Part shown: one piece after another, positions 1-8,688 of the stretch
Layout of the letters: each line of letters opens with the position of its first letter
Position numbering within the stretch: position 1 is the first letter of the stretch
Assembly: GCF_000429945.1 (NCBI RefSeq)
Contig: NZ_AUCV01000002.1
Coordinates: forward strand, 186,001 to 250,000
Direction: 5' to 3'
DNA: 64,000 nucleotides
Source of the DNA: Desulfogranum japonicum DSM 18378
GTDB taxonomy: Bacteria > Desulfobacterota > Desulfobulbia > Desulfobulbales > Desulfobulbaceae
Notes under the pieces: model-generated
Databases searched by the model: none
Told to the model about the DNA's origin: nothing
What the model saw: the letters and a program-made list of their open reading frames with translations, nothing else
Translations under genes and position numbers: made by a program

Positions 1-64
1 CTTCTAGAGAAATATTCTCTTTATGCCCCTTATTATGACCGTTACAGCATTGAGGAGTAATAAC

Positions 65-286
65 ATGGGTGATGGCAGCGGACTCTATTCACACGGTGAA
101 AAAATGAAAAAAGTGTTATGCTGGATCAGCGAAATGCAGGAGCTACATCCTGAAATCACCAGAGTAGCCCTTTTACAGCAGGCAGAAATAAAGTTTGACC
201 TGTGTCCGGCTGATTGCGTTTTTCTGGAAAAAAATTTTAGCAAGACTCATACTACAGATTGCAGGTGTGGCGATGGTACCCCTTAA
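65..286 (+). CDS. small conserved hypothetical protein (73 aa)
   Basis: A short protein with an ATG preceded by GAGGAG at 8-nt spacing (52-57), which decides this start over the in-frame ATG at 23. The body reads as one soluble helical domain: KVLCWISEMQ near residues 15-25, then HPEITRVALLQQAEIKFDLC, then a short PxDCVFL segment. From memory, small Desulfobacterota and Geobacter proteins share the pattern WIxE...hP......L...A...FdLsP.d..FL, but no function is known to me. The tail holds extra cysteines (DCRCGDG). It converges on the histidine kinase gene, 72 nt away. Function unassigned. Confidence 0.6.
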   Translation: MGDGSGLYSHGEKMKKVLCWISEMQELHPEITRVALLQQAEIKFDLCPADCVFLEKNFSKTHTTDCRCGDGTP

Positions 287-358
287 TTTGCTGTAGTTGC
301 TCACAGTGCACCTACTCTTTCCGCCAGCTCCATCCTCTTTTTCATTATCAATATAACA

Positions 359-2221
359 CTACTGATCACCAAGCTCCCCTTTTCTTCCTGAAACGGGGAG
401 TATAAGGTTCACAAGAGTCCCCTTTCCCTGCTGACTTTCAATTGTAATATCACCATTGTGGTCAGCCATAATTTTCTGCGTAATTGCCAATCCTATTCCG
501 GTACCATGCTTCTTCGTGGTGAAATAGGGATAAAACACCTGATCCAGGGTTTCTTTGTCCATACCTTCACCTGTATCCTGGATGGAGATAACAAGTTTAG
601 GAACTGCGCGAAAAGTAAAGAAGGCTGAAACGTTCAGTTGTCCGCCATCTTCCATTGCCTGCAAACTATTTAAAAAGATATTCATAAACACCTGATTGAG
701 CCTGTCTCGGTCTCCAAGTACCGCTGGCAGATTTTCTTCAACTTCCAACTTGACGTGTACCCCCCTGCTCAAGCACTCCGTCCGTAGAAAATCAAGCGAT
801 TTTGTCAATAACGGGCCAATATACAACACTTCTCTGTGCAGGGTCATTGGCCGAGTCAGGCTGAGCATCTCAGTTATGGTGCGATTCATCCTCTCAGTTT
901 CCTGAATCAGCAGATCAGCTGTATCCTGCTCTTTACTACCAGGTGAAAATTTATTTTTGAGCAAGAGAGCCAACCCCTTTATAGAACTCAATGGATTACG
1001 GACTTCATGCGCCACCCCTCCCGCCATTTTCCCTATTGCGGCCAAACGTTCATTTTCTCGCATTTTCTGCTCAAGAAGTTTCATTTCAGAGACATCAGAA
1101 AGAAGTAATACCTCTCCCATATAACGTTGTTCGCTGTCAAGGATACTGATAGAACGGCAAAAAAGGACAAAATCATTCCCCTGAAAATGCACTGCAAGTT
1201 CCCGCTCCTTATGCTCTTTCTCACGTATTTCATCTCTATGCCTGAAAAATAAGGCTATTTCTTCGGGCAAGATATCTTTCGGATATCTGTTTATTGCTTC
1301 AGAAGGTTGCAGCCCTGTTATCTCTGCGACCACCTGATTCCAAGTAGCCACTCTGCCCTGTTGATCTGTGGCAATAATACCTACGGGTAGTTTGGCAACC
1401 AATAATGAGGTAAAAGCCTGAATCTTATCCAGGGTCCGTTGAGATATTCGATAACCATGGATAATTGAAATGGAAAGCCAGCCGGCAATGCCTACGAGCA
1501 GCATGGCAGCGGAAAGCATGATTAACTGTACACGTAGACGTCTTATGGTCTGATCAAAAGCAGCCATATCGAGACCAACGAGAATAAAATAGCGTTTATG
1601 TATATCTAGGGGATCGGGCAATGGAGTTATCAAAGGAGGTGATGCCCCCCTCTCCCCCATAAAAAAGCGATTAAAGCGAGGAAGGTTTGGTCTGTTCATT
1701 CCTTTTGGCAACATGGGAACAATGGCTGGAAAAGGCCGTATAGCACGAAACATGCGATTCCCCTGCGGAGTGTCGTCTATGGCATAGGAAAGTTCATTGA
1801 TAAGGGTAACTTCATTTTCCTTTTCGATAAATGGCCGTACCGGTATTTCAGAGCCGACTTTATCGGTATCGCTATGGGCCAGTACTTTTCCTTGTTCATC
1901 TATGATTGCCAACTCCAATACATCGTTATCCTCTATGAGATGATCTATTACACGTTGCACATGACTCGACCAGGGTTCACTTTGCCAATACCCTTTACGC
2001 AAATCCGCTATAAGGGAAGCACGGGATGCCGAATGAACAACGCGCATTAAGGTGATGGTTTTTTGCAACATGGCGTTGGTCATCAGCCTTTTTTCAAGTC
2101 TCAGATTATGAAAAGCGAAAGTAACAACGATAATAATCAGCAGACCGGCAGCTGCAGCAAGCAACCAGGGAGAAGCATAAAGAAAACGTGAACGAATAAT
2201 GGTACTGATTTTATTTTTCAT
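359..2221 (-). CDS. ZraS-like membrane sensor histidine kinase
   Basis: Predicted inner-membrane sensor kinase of 620 aa. Order of parts: TM helix about 16-37, a periplasmic sensor region of roughly 190 residues, TM helix about 233-255, a PAS-like domain about 270-380, then HisKA with phospho-acceptor His405 in GGVAHEVRNPLSSIKG, an N box (NIFLNSLQAM), and G boxes DTGEGM and GTGIGLA. An upstream GTG at 2254 is in frame but its SD is too close; ATG 2221 is preceded by GGATG. It lies divergently from a ZraP-like gene, the arrangement of ZraP/ZraSR zinc-envelope stress systems. Unlike zraSR, no response regulator follows it; the facing gene is the small protein at 65-286. The ligand (Zn or another envelope signal) is inferred from context only. 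Confidence 0.8.
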   Translation of the reverse strand: MKNKISTIIRSRFLYASPWLLAAAAGLLIIIVVTFAFHNLRLEKRLMTNAMLQKTITLMRVVHSASRASLIADLRKGYWQSEPWSSHVQRVIDHLIEDNDVLELAIIDEQGKVLAHSDTDKVGSEIPVRPFIEKENEVTLINELSYAIDDTPQGNRMFRAIRPFPAIVPMLPKGMNRPNLPRFNRFFMGERGASPPLITPLPDPLDIHKRYFILVGLDMAAFDQTIRRLRVQLIMLSAAMLLVGIAGWLSISIIHGYRISQRTLDKIQAFTSLLVAKLPVGIIATDQQGRVATWNQVVAEITGLQPSEAINRYPKDILPEEIALFFRHRDEIREKEHKERELAVHFQGNDFVLFCRSISILDSEQRYMGEVLLLSDVSEMKLLEQKMRENERLAAIGKMAGGVAHEVRNPLSSIKGLALLLKNKFSPGSKEQDTADLLIQETERMNRTITEMLSLTRPMTLHREVLYIGPLLTKSLDFLRTECLSRGVHVKLEVEENLPAVLGDRDRLNQVFMNIFLNSLQAMEDGGQLNVSAFFTFRAVPKLVISIQDTGEGMDKETLDQVFYPYFTTKKHGTGIGLAITQKIMADHNGDITIESQQGKGTLVNLILPVSGRKGELGDQ

Positions 2222-2291
2222 ACAACATCCATAGCAAAAGCTTTTCCTTTTCACCCCATAGCTAACGGATTTGCCTCCACAGTCATGTCAA

Positions 2292-2453
2292 GGGTCACGG
2301 AAAAAATACATTATCCAATCTTGCTTGTCCCTCAACTCGGTAACGTCGTAGCGTCAATGGCTCAAATACGCCCAGTATGAAGCCTTTGAAGCTACGGCGT
2401 TATCAAGGCGATATCCTACGTAATTCTTGAATATTTATTATTTTCCGCGATCC
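2292..2453 (-). repeat. dispersed inverted-repeat element, family A, copy 1
   Basis: About 160 bp lying between the kinase and the zraP-like gene. Its reverse complement aligns over its whole length with 22284-22443 and 29126-29285. The outer ends are complementary (GGGTCACGGAAAA at one end, TTTTCCGCGATCC at the other) and the centre holds a second inverted pair around AACG...CGTTA. It carries no gene. It looks like a small non-autonomous mobile element (MITE-like). Confidence 0.75.
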
Positions 2454-2504
2454 TAGAGGCCCCCATATCCTGGCTACCAGTTAAAAACTATACATTTTCT
2501 TTGA

Positions 2505-2540
2505 TAGTGCCTGTCCATAAATGAGGATTTTTGCTCAAGC
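2505..2540 (+). repeat. family B repeat, isolated end
   Basis: TAGTGCCTGTCCATAAATG at 2505 matches the end sequence of the family B elements at 18886, 23342 (inverted) and 45418 (inverted). The opposite end is not recognisable, so this is a decayed or solitary end. Confidence 0.5.
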
Positions 2541-2742
2541 TTAGGTAAGCGTAGACTTCCGAGCATGCGATAAATTCTACCACATACATACACCTAATAT
2601 TTCGATGATAAAAGACAGTCAATATATATCTTATGCATATCACTAACAAAATAAAGATAACTTAACCTAGAGAGACTGGTGTGTAGATTTTATACAGAGT
2701 ATAGTTGTTGCCTGTAGAAAAAAGAAACAGTTACAGCTTGGG

Positions 2743-2767
2743 CATTCACTCTAAAATAGAGTGAATG
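2743..2767. promoter_or_regulatory. perfect palindrome, candidate upstream activator site
   Basis: CATTCACTCT and AGAGTGAATG form perfect 10-bp arms around a 5-nt spacer (AAAAT). The centre lies about 60 bp upstream of the -24 element of the sigma-54 promoter at 2815-2830, a normal distance for an enhancer-binding protein site. By analogy with zraP, a ZraR-like regulator is the natural candidate ligand; that part is inference. Confidence 0.65.
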
Positions 2768-2814
2768 TAAAAAAAACCATGAAAATTCATAACATTGCGA
2801 ACTTTTTTCTATTT

Positions 2815-2830
2815 TGGCATACTCTTCGCA
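2815..2830 (+). promoter_or_regulatory. sigma-54 promoter of the zraP-like gene
   Basis: TGGCATACTCTTCGCA has the invariant GG (2816-2817) and GC (2828-2829) separated by exactly 10 nt, and matches the consensus TGGCAC-N5-TTGC except for T at the sixth base and C for T in the -12 box. Transcription would start near 2841, about 43 nt before the ATG at 2884. Confidence 0.7.
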
Positions 2831-2883
2831 TTACGATAAGCGCAACAGGCAACACAACACAGAGTACAACAGGAGATGTGTTT

Positions 2884-3318
2884 ATGAACAAAAAATCAAC
2901 GGCCAAAAAATTGCTGCTTACAACAATTCTCACCAGTGGCCTTGCATTTGCAATCTCTGAAGCGGCTATTGCTGCCCCAGGCTATCCTGGCAACGCACTG
3001 ATGCCGTGCCAGGCTCAGCAGATGGCGCCTGAGATGCAGGAAAAGATGGCTAAATTTCTGGAGGAGACCAAAGAGTCTCGAAAAGCTCTTGCGCAAAAAC
3101 GCGCAGCCATGAGGGCTATCATGCATGCCCAGACTCCTGACCCGGCAATGGCATCTAAAGTCGCGGGTGAGCTTTTTGAATTACGCGAAACATTAAGGCT
3201 TAAATCACAGGAATATGGTGTTCCATTCCCGATGTTTGACCATGATCCGGGTAGCATGATGCCCAAAGCAAAGGGTGGTAAACCTATGCCACCTACACCC
3301 CCTGAAAACCAGGAGTAA
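2884..3318 (+). CDS. ZraP-like periplasmic metal-resistance / stress protein
   Basis: A 144-aa secreted protein. The first 30 residues are a Sec signal peptide (KK, then LLLTTILTSGLAFA, cleavage after AIA). The mature part is Gln/Met-rich and helical: MQEKMAKFLEETKESRKALA, then a second helix around ELFELRETLRLKSQEYG, ending in a Met/Pro/Lys-rich tail. This is the layout of the ZraP / CpxP-like heavy-metal-resistance family, whose members are periplasmic zinc-binding chaperones. The start is fixed by AGGAGA 7-12 nt upstream of ATG 2884; the longer frame from GTG 2761 would run through the sigma-54 promoter. Control by a sigma-54 activator is strongly suggested by the upstream palindrome and promoter. 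Confidence 0.75.
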   Translation: MNKKSTAKKLLLTTILTSGLAFAISEAAIAAPGYPGNALMPCQAQQMAPEMQEKMAKFLEETKESRKALAQKRAAMRAIMHAQTPDPAMASKVAGELFELRETLRLKSQEYGVPFPMFDHDPGSMMPKAKGGKPMPPTPPENQE

Positions 3319-3360
3319 CGTCCTTGGTGATATAACCTTTTTTCATCTTAATGTCTTTAA

Positions 3361-3412
3361 TCCCCTGGCAGGTTTTTCCCTCCTTTTTTGCCTGCTGGGG
3401 GACCTTTTCTTG
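3361..3412 (+). terminator. probable rho-independent terminator after the zraP-like gene
   Basis: CCCCTGGCAGG (3362-3372) can pair with CCTGCTGGGG downstream, with two internal mismatches and a T-rich loop, followed by CCTTTTCTTG. It sits 43 nt beyond the zraP-like stop codon. Confidence 0.5.
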
Positions 3413-3447
3413 TATATCCTTTTTTATCAAAATCATTTTTTCCTTTA

Positions 3448-4278
3448 ATGTTACATAACAATAACTTCGAAGCCATTGCACTATACTGTTCCGCAATCGT
3501 AATGACACTTGCTTCCGGAGCAATGGCCGGCAATCACGACGAGGCAAGTAGAGGCGATATAAGCCTGCTTAAAGAGGTATCGTGTACTGAAAAAAGCGCA
3601 GTCACCGATACGGAAACTGGAAACACTACTACCCCTGCTGAACCGGATTTGTATGACCGCTATCTCCAGGGTAGACTCGAAATAGGAACTCGGGTTAAAT
3701 ACTCAAAGCTTACAGACTCGAAATCGGGAGATGATGATACCTTTTTAGGTACGATTTACGCTTTGGATGAAATACAGGACTACACTCCTGATAAGCTTTT
3801 TATCAGGTATTATTTTACCAACTACTTTGGTATCGAGCTGGCCTACGATAGCATTGAAGCTGAAACCATCGCCCCTTCAGATTTAACAGTAACCAAAACA
3901 GACGGTGATGTCAGCTTAGCTGGTCCAACGGTAGCTCTCATAGGCCGCTACCCCAATTCAAGCCAATTTACACCTTATATCTTTATGGGTGTAGGTTTCT
4001 ACTCAGGTGATTTTGAGGAGGCAGACAACTGGGCTGTAGGTGATAATGGAGTAACCAGGATCATGGAAGTCGATAATGCGGTGGGCGTATCAACGGGAGC
4101 AGGATGCGCCTACCGGTTTACCGACCACTTGGCGCTGGATCTTTCCCTGCAATATACTGCCGTAGAAGCTGATGCAACTTTTTACAGATACAAATATGGA
4201 ACCTGGACCCTTACAAGGTACGGCAGTTTTCCATTGGACAATATTTCAGTTCGTGCTGGTTTTACCTACCAGTTCTAG
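3448..4278 (+). CDS. outer-membrane beta-barrel protein (OmpW/OmpA-barrel type)
   Basis: About 276 aa with an N-terminal signal peptide (hydrophobic core AIALYCSAIVMTLASGA, cleavage near AMA). The rest is made of alternating short strands typical of an eight-stranded barrel: LEIGTRVKYSKL, KLFIRYYFTNYFGIELAYD, PYIFMGVGFYSG, GVSTGAGCAYRFTDHLALDLSLQYT, and a last strand ending in Phe (AGFTYQF), the usual outer-membrane insertion signal. The start is uncertain: no clear SD is visible; ATG 3448 gives a sensible signal peptide, while TTG 3388 lies in the terminator region and ATG 3502 would cut the signal. Substrate or role unknown. Its TAG stop is also the first bases of a family B repeat. Confidence 0.7.
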   Translation: MLHNNNFEAIALYCSAIVMTLASGAMAGNHDEASRGDISLLKEVSCTEKSAVTDTETGNTTTPAEPDLYDRYLQGRLEIGTRVKYSKLTDSKSGDDDTFLGTIYALDEIQDYTPDKLFIRYYFTNYFGIELAYDSIEAETIAPSDLTVTKTDGDVSLAGPTVALIGRYPNSSQFTPYIFMGVGFYSGDFEEADNWAVGDNGVTRIMEVDNAVGVSTGAGCAYRFTDHLALDLSLQYTAVEADATFYRYKYGTWTLTRYGSFPLDNISVRAGFTYQF

Positions 4279-4421
4279 GAGCCTGTCGGAGAATTGTTAT
4301 TTTTTCTTAAATTAAGGTATTTTCAGGGAATCAGACACAGTCATATATTGATATTGAGAGCTCTGATTTTCTGAAAACAGCTCAAATATGGGAAAAATGA
4401 GCTTACTCCGACATAGGCGCC
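4276..4421. repeat. family B inverted-repeat element at the omp stop codon
   Basis: TAGGAGCCTGTCGGAGAAT at the left end, starting with the stop codon of the barrel protein, and its degenerate inverse (TACTCCGACATAGGCGCC) at the right end. The left half and interior align with 45274-45418 (TGTTATT, AAGGNATTTTCAGG, GATATT). No gene inside. Confidence 0.6.
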
Positions 4422-4498
4422 ATCCGTACCAATACAATAAATATCGCTGTCCTTTCGCTCTTCTTTTTTCAAAAGCATGCGTTTTGCACACGCCCTTT

Positions 4499-7000
4499 CT
4501 ACATCATATTTTCGGGGTCGATGTCAATGGAGAGCTTAACATTTCCGAGCTTAAGAGAACTTTGATGTTCCTGCAAGGAGTCCACCATCGCATGCAGGAT
4601 TCTATAATCACTGCTTTTGAGCAGCAATTGCCAGCGATATTGATCTTTTACCTTGGCCAAGGGTGAAGGAGCCGGGCCAAGTTGCTCTATCTGGCCCCCG
4701 GTAAAATGTTTCATAAAAAATACATTCACCTTTCTCGCTGCCTTTTCAACCAGCTTCTCATTTTCGCCACTGAATTTTATATTAACAAGTCTGCCAAAAG
4801 GTGGAAAATTCAAGAGAGAGCGTATCGGCAATTCTTTATCAACCAACCCTGTATAATCGTGAGCCTGTGCGCAAGTCACTGCATAATGATGGGGCTGATG
4901 CGTTTGAATAATTACTGACCCCGGTTTGTCGCCACGCCCTGCCCTGCCTGTAACTTGCGACAAAAGAGAAAAAACTCGCTCAGAGGCCTTATAATCAGGC
5001 ATGGCAAGACCGGAATCTGCCCAAATGACTCCCACCAGAGTAATGCCTGGGAAATGTAAACCTTTGGCTATCATCTGCGTTCCTACTAAAATATCGATCT
5101 GCCCCTGCCTGACAGCAGAAAGCGTTTCCAGATATTTTTTCCTATGGGAAGCGATATCACTATCCAGCCGTGCTATTCGTGCATGGGGAAAAAGCTGCTC
5201 TGCTTCCTGTTCTATTCGCTCTGACCCAAGCCCTATCCCGATTACCCGCTCGGAATGACAGGATTGACAAAGTATATTCACAGGTAGGGTAAATCCACAA
5301 TAATGGCATAATAGCTTCTGCTTTGCGCGATGCCTGGTCATGGAAACCTGGCAATGACGACACTGCACTATACTTCCACAATCCTGACAAATCATAGAAG
5401 AGGAATATCCTCTCCTGTTGACAAAAAGCAGTATCTGCTCTCTTCTTTCCAGCGTTGTATTCATAGCTTCAATAAGCTGATCTGAAAAGAAAAGGTCTGG
5501 CCTGTTTCTCTTTCCTTTGCTTAAATCGACTATCTGCACCTCTGGCAAGGCTCGACTGCTCACCCTTTTCTCCATGGAGAGCAACGTATATTTTCCACTG
5601 GTAGTGTTGGCATAACTGTTAATCGATGGCGTTGCAGATCCCAGAATAACAGGGCATCCCGCCATTTTTGCCCGCATCACCGCGACATCCCTGCCGTGGT
5701 ATCGTAATCCATCATCCTGTTTGTAGGCCGATTCATGTTCCTCATCCACCACAATGATGCCTACATCGCTAAGAGGTGCAAAAACAGCAGAGCGCGCTCC
5801 AAGTGCGACACGGGCACTTCCCTGGCGAAGATGATGCCACTGATCCAACCGTTCCCCAGCAGTCAAACCGCTGTGCAAGAGTGAAAGTTGATCCCCAAAT
5901 GTCGTATAAAACTGCTCCTCCATCTGAGTAGCCAAAGCTATTTCCGGCACTAGTACCAAAGCGCTTTTACCTGCTTTGAGAGCTTCCTGAACGGCCTGAA
6001 GATAAATCTCCGTCTTGCCACTGCCCGTAACACCATGCAAAAGAAAAGGTGCGAATTCACCTTGAGCTATCGCAGGAAGTATCTTCTCAAGAACCCGCCG
6101 TTGTTCTTCAGTATGCTGTTGAGTACACGTATTTTTTCTATCAACAGGTTCTCCAAATGGGTTTCGATAGACACGGGATTCTTCCTGGACAAGCAAGTTA
6201 TTTTCCACCAGGCTTTTTAAATAACGACCACTTTGTTTATATTGTTTTTGTACAGCGCTTTTGGGCACCCATGTACCCAATGAACGGTATAATTCACTGA
6301 CAATACCAAGCGTTTTCAGCTCTGATGGTTTCAGGGAAAGGCCTGTCTGTTCAACCCATTTCTGCAGTGCTCCATGTTCATTGGAGCTGTCAGTGCTTAA
6401 GAGTCCTGCAATGGAATCACTTGGCCCATAAACAACTTGATACTTTTCCTGGGTCCTGGATGTAATTATTTCCGTCTCGAATTGGATAATCTGCTCTTTT
6501 TCGAGTTGAGAGAGCAATTTACGACCATTGGAGGATTTCCGTAATCGGGTGATCATCCCATGGGAAAGGTGCCGTGTCTGTTGCAACTGCAAAACCACTT
6601 CAGGAAAAGTTTCTTCAACACCTGCAAACGTTGAAAGCTTTTCCTCACAGCCTGGTATTAATTTCGCATAAATACCGCTTTTTGCGGAAGGCGCAGCAGG
6701 GAGTGCCGTAAAAAGAACCTCCCCGATCGGGTAATGGTAGTAAGAGGAAAGCCAGCGGTACAACGGAATCAGTTCACGGGGAAACACAGGATCGCCAGAA
6801 AGCACCCTTTCAACAGCTTTTACAACAAACCCTTTGTCTTGTTGCTCATCTTCTTCAATACGATCAAGGACATAGCCTGTCACCTTTCGCCGACCAAGGG
6901 GAACGAGCACGGCATGCCCTATATCAATGGCAGGCCCGGAATATTTGTATGTTAAGGTATTGGCAATGGGAGCGTTTACTGCAACTTCATAAAATATCAT
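4499..7000 (-). CDS. priA: primosomal replication restart helicase PriA
   Basis: 833 aa, slightly longer than the usual 730-800. The N-terminal 3'-DNA-end-binding domain starts FYEVAVNAPIANTLTYKY. The helicase core shows Walker A (HGVTGSGKTEIY), DEEH box (VVDEEHESAYKQDDG), motif III (GSATPS) and the conserved VTGRAGRGD. Between them lie the paired zinc-binding cysteine clusters (CQDCGSIVQCRHC and CHYCGF...CQSC) that mark PriA. It binds stalled forks after repair and loads the DnaB replicase helicase, which is also encoded in this window (41348). It forms a minus-strand run with galU upstream, 220 nt apart. Two downstream small frames on the other strand are shadows. Confidence 0.95.
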   Translation of the reverse strand: MIFYEVAVNAPIANTLTYKYSGPAIDIGHAVLVPLGRRKVTGYVLDRIEEDEQQDKGFVVKAVERVLSGDPVFPRELIPLYRWLSSYYHYPIGEVLFTALPAAPSAKSGIYAKLIPGCEEKLSTFAGVEETFPEVVLQLQQTRHLSHGMITRLRKSSNGRKLLSQLEKEQIIQFETEIITSRTQEKYQVVYGPSDSIAGLLSTDSSNEHGALQKWVEQTGLSLKPSELKTLGIVSELYRSLGTWVPKSAVQKQYKQSGRYLKSLVENNLLVQEESRVYRNPFGEPVDRKNTCTQQHTEEQRRVLEKILPAIAQGEFAPFLLHGVTGSGKTEIYLQAVQEALKAGKSALVLVPEIALATQMEEQFYTTFGDQLSLLHSGLTAGERLDQWHHLRQGSARVALGARSAVFAPLSDVGIIVVDEEHESAYKQDDGLRYHGRDVAVMRAKMAGCPVILGSATPSINSYANTTSGKYTLLSMEKRVSSRALPEVQIVDLSKGKRNRPDLFFSDQLIEAMNTTLERREQILLFVNRRGYSSSMICQDCGSIVQCRHCQVSMTRHRAKQKLLCHYCGFTLPVNILCQSCHSERVIGIGLGSERIEQEAEQLFPHARIARLDSDIASHRKKYLETLSAVRQGQIDILVGTQMIAKGLHFPGITLVGVIWADSGLAMPDYKASERVFSLLSQVTGRAGRGDKPGSVIIQTHQPHHYAVTCAQAHDYTGLVDKELPIRSLLNFPPFGRLVNIKFSGENEKLVEKAARKVNVFFMKHFTGGQIEQLGPAPSPLAKVKDQYRWQLLLKSSDYRILHAMVDSLQEHQSSLKLGNVKLSIDIDPENMM

Positions 7001-7147
7001 AACCTGAAAACGTACCGGATAGCAGAAGATAAAAAATAGCGTAAAAATTCGAAGTTTCAGGAGAAATCATATTCTCGCATAAAAAATCAGGCTACAACTA
7101 CAACGGGGTATGGGCGTCTTTTCGGTACACACTTGCTGGCATGACGA

Positions 7148-7179
7148 TCAGGCTTACCGATGCGAAAAGGTAAGCCTGA
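7148..7179. terminator. strong hairpin between galU and priA
   Basis: TCAGGCTTACC and GGTAAGCCTGA form a perfect 11-bp stem around a 10-nt loop. It lies 41 nt after the galU stop (minus strand). No U-run follows on either strand, so it may be a processing or stabilising hairpin rather than a classical terminator. Confidence 0.45.
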
Positions 7180-7219
7180 ATGAAATACACGTAACTAACG
7201 TTATAACTTTACGTTGCCG

Positions 7220-8086
7220 TTAACACACGGATCGTAAATGGTCCCGGAATGGTTTGCCCAGCGTGCGATGTTGGAGAGCAAAATCCACAACCGCTTTCAG
7301 GTATCCGAGTTTATCACCAGCATCATATCGAACACCATCAAATTCGTAAGCATACATTTCACGTTTATTAGCAAGTGCTTGAAGTGCATCGGTCAATTGA
7401 ATTTCACCGCCATGCCCTGGTGTGGTTCTGCCAAGGACATCGAATATTTCGGGCATAAGAAGATAGCGGCCTATGATAGCCATATCAGAGGTCGAAGTTC
7501 CTGGAGCGGGTTTTTCAACCATTCTGGATACCTTGTGTGCCCGCTCAATATCGATAGCTTCTCCTTCAACAATACCGTATTGATACGTCTGGTCAAGGGG
7601 GACTCTCTGTACCGCAACAATGGATTCTCCGACCTGATTATACAAATCGATCATCTGCTTGCAGCAAGGAACATCACTCATCACCAGATCATCGCCAAGG
7701 AGCACGAGAAAAGGCTCATCTCCAACCACATTACGTGCCATCCAGATAGCATGTCCGAGCCCAAGAGGTTCTTTTTGACGAACAGAGACAATATCAATAA
7801 GATTACTGATATTGGTCAATTCTTCCCTTAGCTGAAATTTATTTTTTTCTTTAAGTACGGTATCCAGTTGAAAATCATAATCAAAATGATTTTCAATGGC
7901 GGATTTTCCCTCGCTGGTAATAAGAACGACTTCCTCAATACCTGAAGCTACTACTTCTTCAACGATATATTGGATGGTAGGACGGTCCACAATGGTCATC
8001 ATTTCTTTTGGAATCGCTTTGGATGCCGGAAGAAAACGGGTACCTAACCCTGCAACAGGAATAACCGCTTTTTTTATTGTCTGCAT
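7220..8086 (-). CDS. galU: UTP-glucose-1-phosphate uridylyltransferase
   Basis: 288 aa, the family length. Makes UDP-glucose from UTP and glucose-1-phosphate for LPS, capsule and osmoprotectant synthesis. The nucleotidyltransferase signature is at the N-terminus (IPVAGLGTRFLPASKAIPKE), followed by VLLGDDLV (metal-binding Asp) and VEKPAPGTS, the GalU/RfbA sugar-nucleotide loop, and GEIQLTDALQ. ATG 8086 is preceded by GAGG at 5-nt spacing on the minus strand. Transcribed toward priA. Confidence 0.95.
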   Translation of the reverse strand: MQTIKKAVIPVAGLGTRFLPASKAIPKEMMTIVDRPTIQYIVEEVVASGIEEVVLITSEGKSAIENHFDYDFQLDTVLKEKNKFQLREELTNISNLIDIVSVRQKEPLGLGHAIWMARNVVGDEPFLVLLGDDLVMSDVPCCKQMIDLYNQVGESIVAVQRVPLDQTYQYGIVEGEAIDIERAHKVSRMVEKPAPGTSTSDMAIIGRYLLMPEIFDVLGRTTPGHGGEIQLTDALQALANKREMYAYEFDGVRYDAGDKLGYLKAVVDFALQHRTLGKPFRDHLRSVC

Positions 8087-8437
8087 TTATGCCTCAATGT
8101 TTATAGTGTAATTGAAAATCAGAGAGCCTGGACACTCAGTAGCCCAGGCAGCGTCGATGTAACTTTTTTTGACAGCAAACGTAAATTATAACTATAGTTG
8201 CTGTTGAGACAGCGACCTTGAACGCTGTCAGTATGAAATACCAATGAACCACATTTCGAAATCACGTCATTTCTTCAAAGTGGCTCATCACTCTGAAAAG
8301 ATACAGAAATATCTTCAGAGATACAATGTTTATCCGATAACTGACCAATGATTACTTAACCCGTCCAAAAAAAGACTCATGTATCTGAATTGCGACTAAT
8401 ATGCGTAACAGGCATGATCTATTTGAACGTCATCCAT

Positions 8438-8577
8438 GAGCCTGCCAGGAAGAAAAATTTCCGTTCAGACCAGCGCAAAACTATAAAAACTCAGTAAACA
8501 TACATCTAATACTGCAAAGATATTTTGCCAGGTTAAACAAGAGCATGGACGGAAATAACATTCTCAGACAACCTCAC
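8438..8577. repeat. degenerate family B element upstream of hrpA
   Basis: The right end, read on the minus strand, is GAGGTTGTCTGAGAATGTTATTT and matches the family B end at 4276 (AGCCTGTCGGAGAATTGTTATTT). The left end (GAGCCTGCCAGGAAGAAAAATT) is a weaker match in the opposite orientation. The remaining sequence between galU and hrpA (8087-8688) shows only an imperfect hairpin near 8291-8320 and no gene. Confidence 0.4.
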
Positions 8578-8688
8578 GGGGTGACTGACTATACTCCGCA
8601 TGAAATCGCTATAGTATAAAACACTGGTTTATTTTGTCACTCGAGAGTATACATTTCACATCATTTTACCCTAAACTCACATTTTTTT

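Noticed and set aside
2761-2883. Longer start of the ZraP-like protein from GTG 2761
   Set aside because: It would translate through the palindrome and sigma-54 promoter, and would bury the signal peptide inside the protein.
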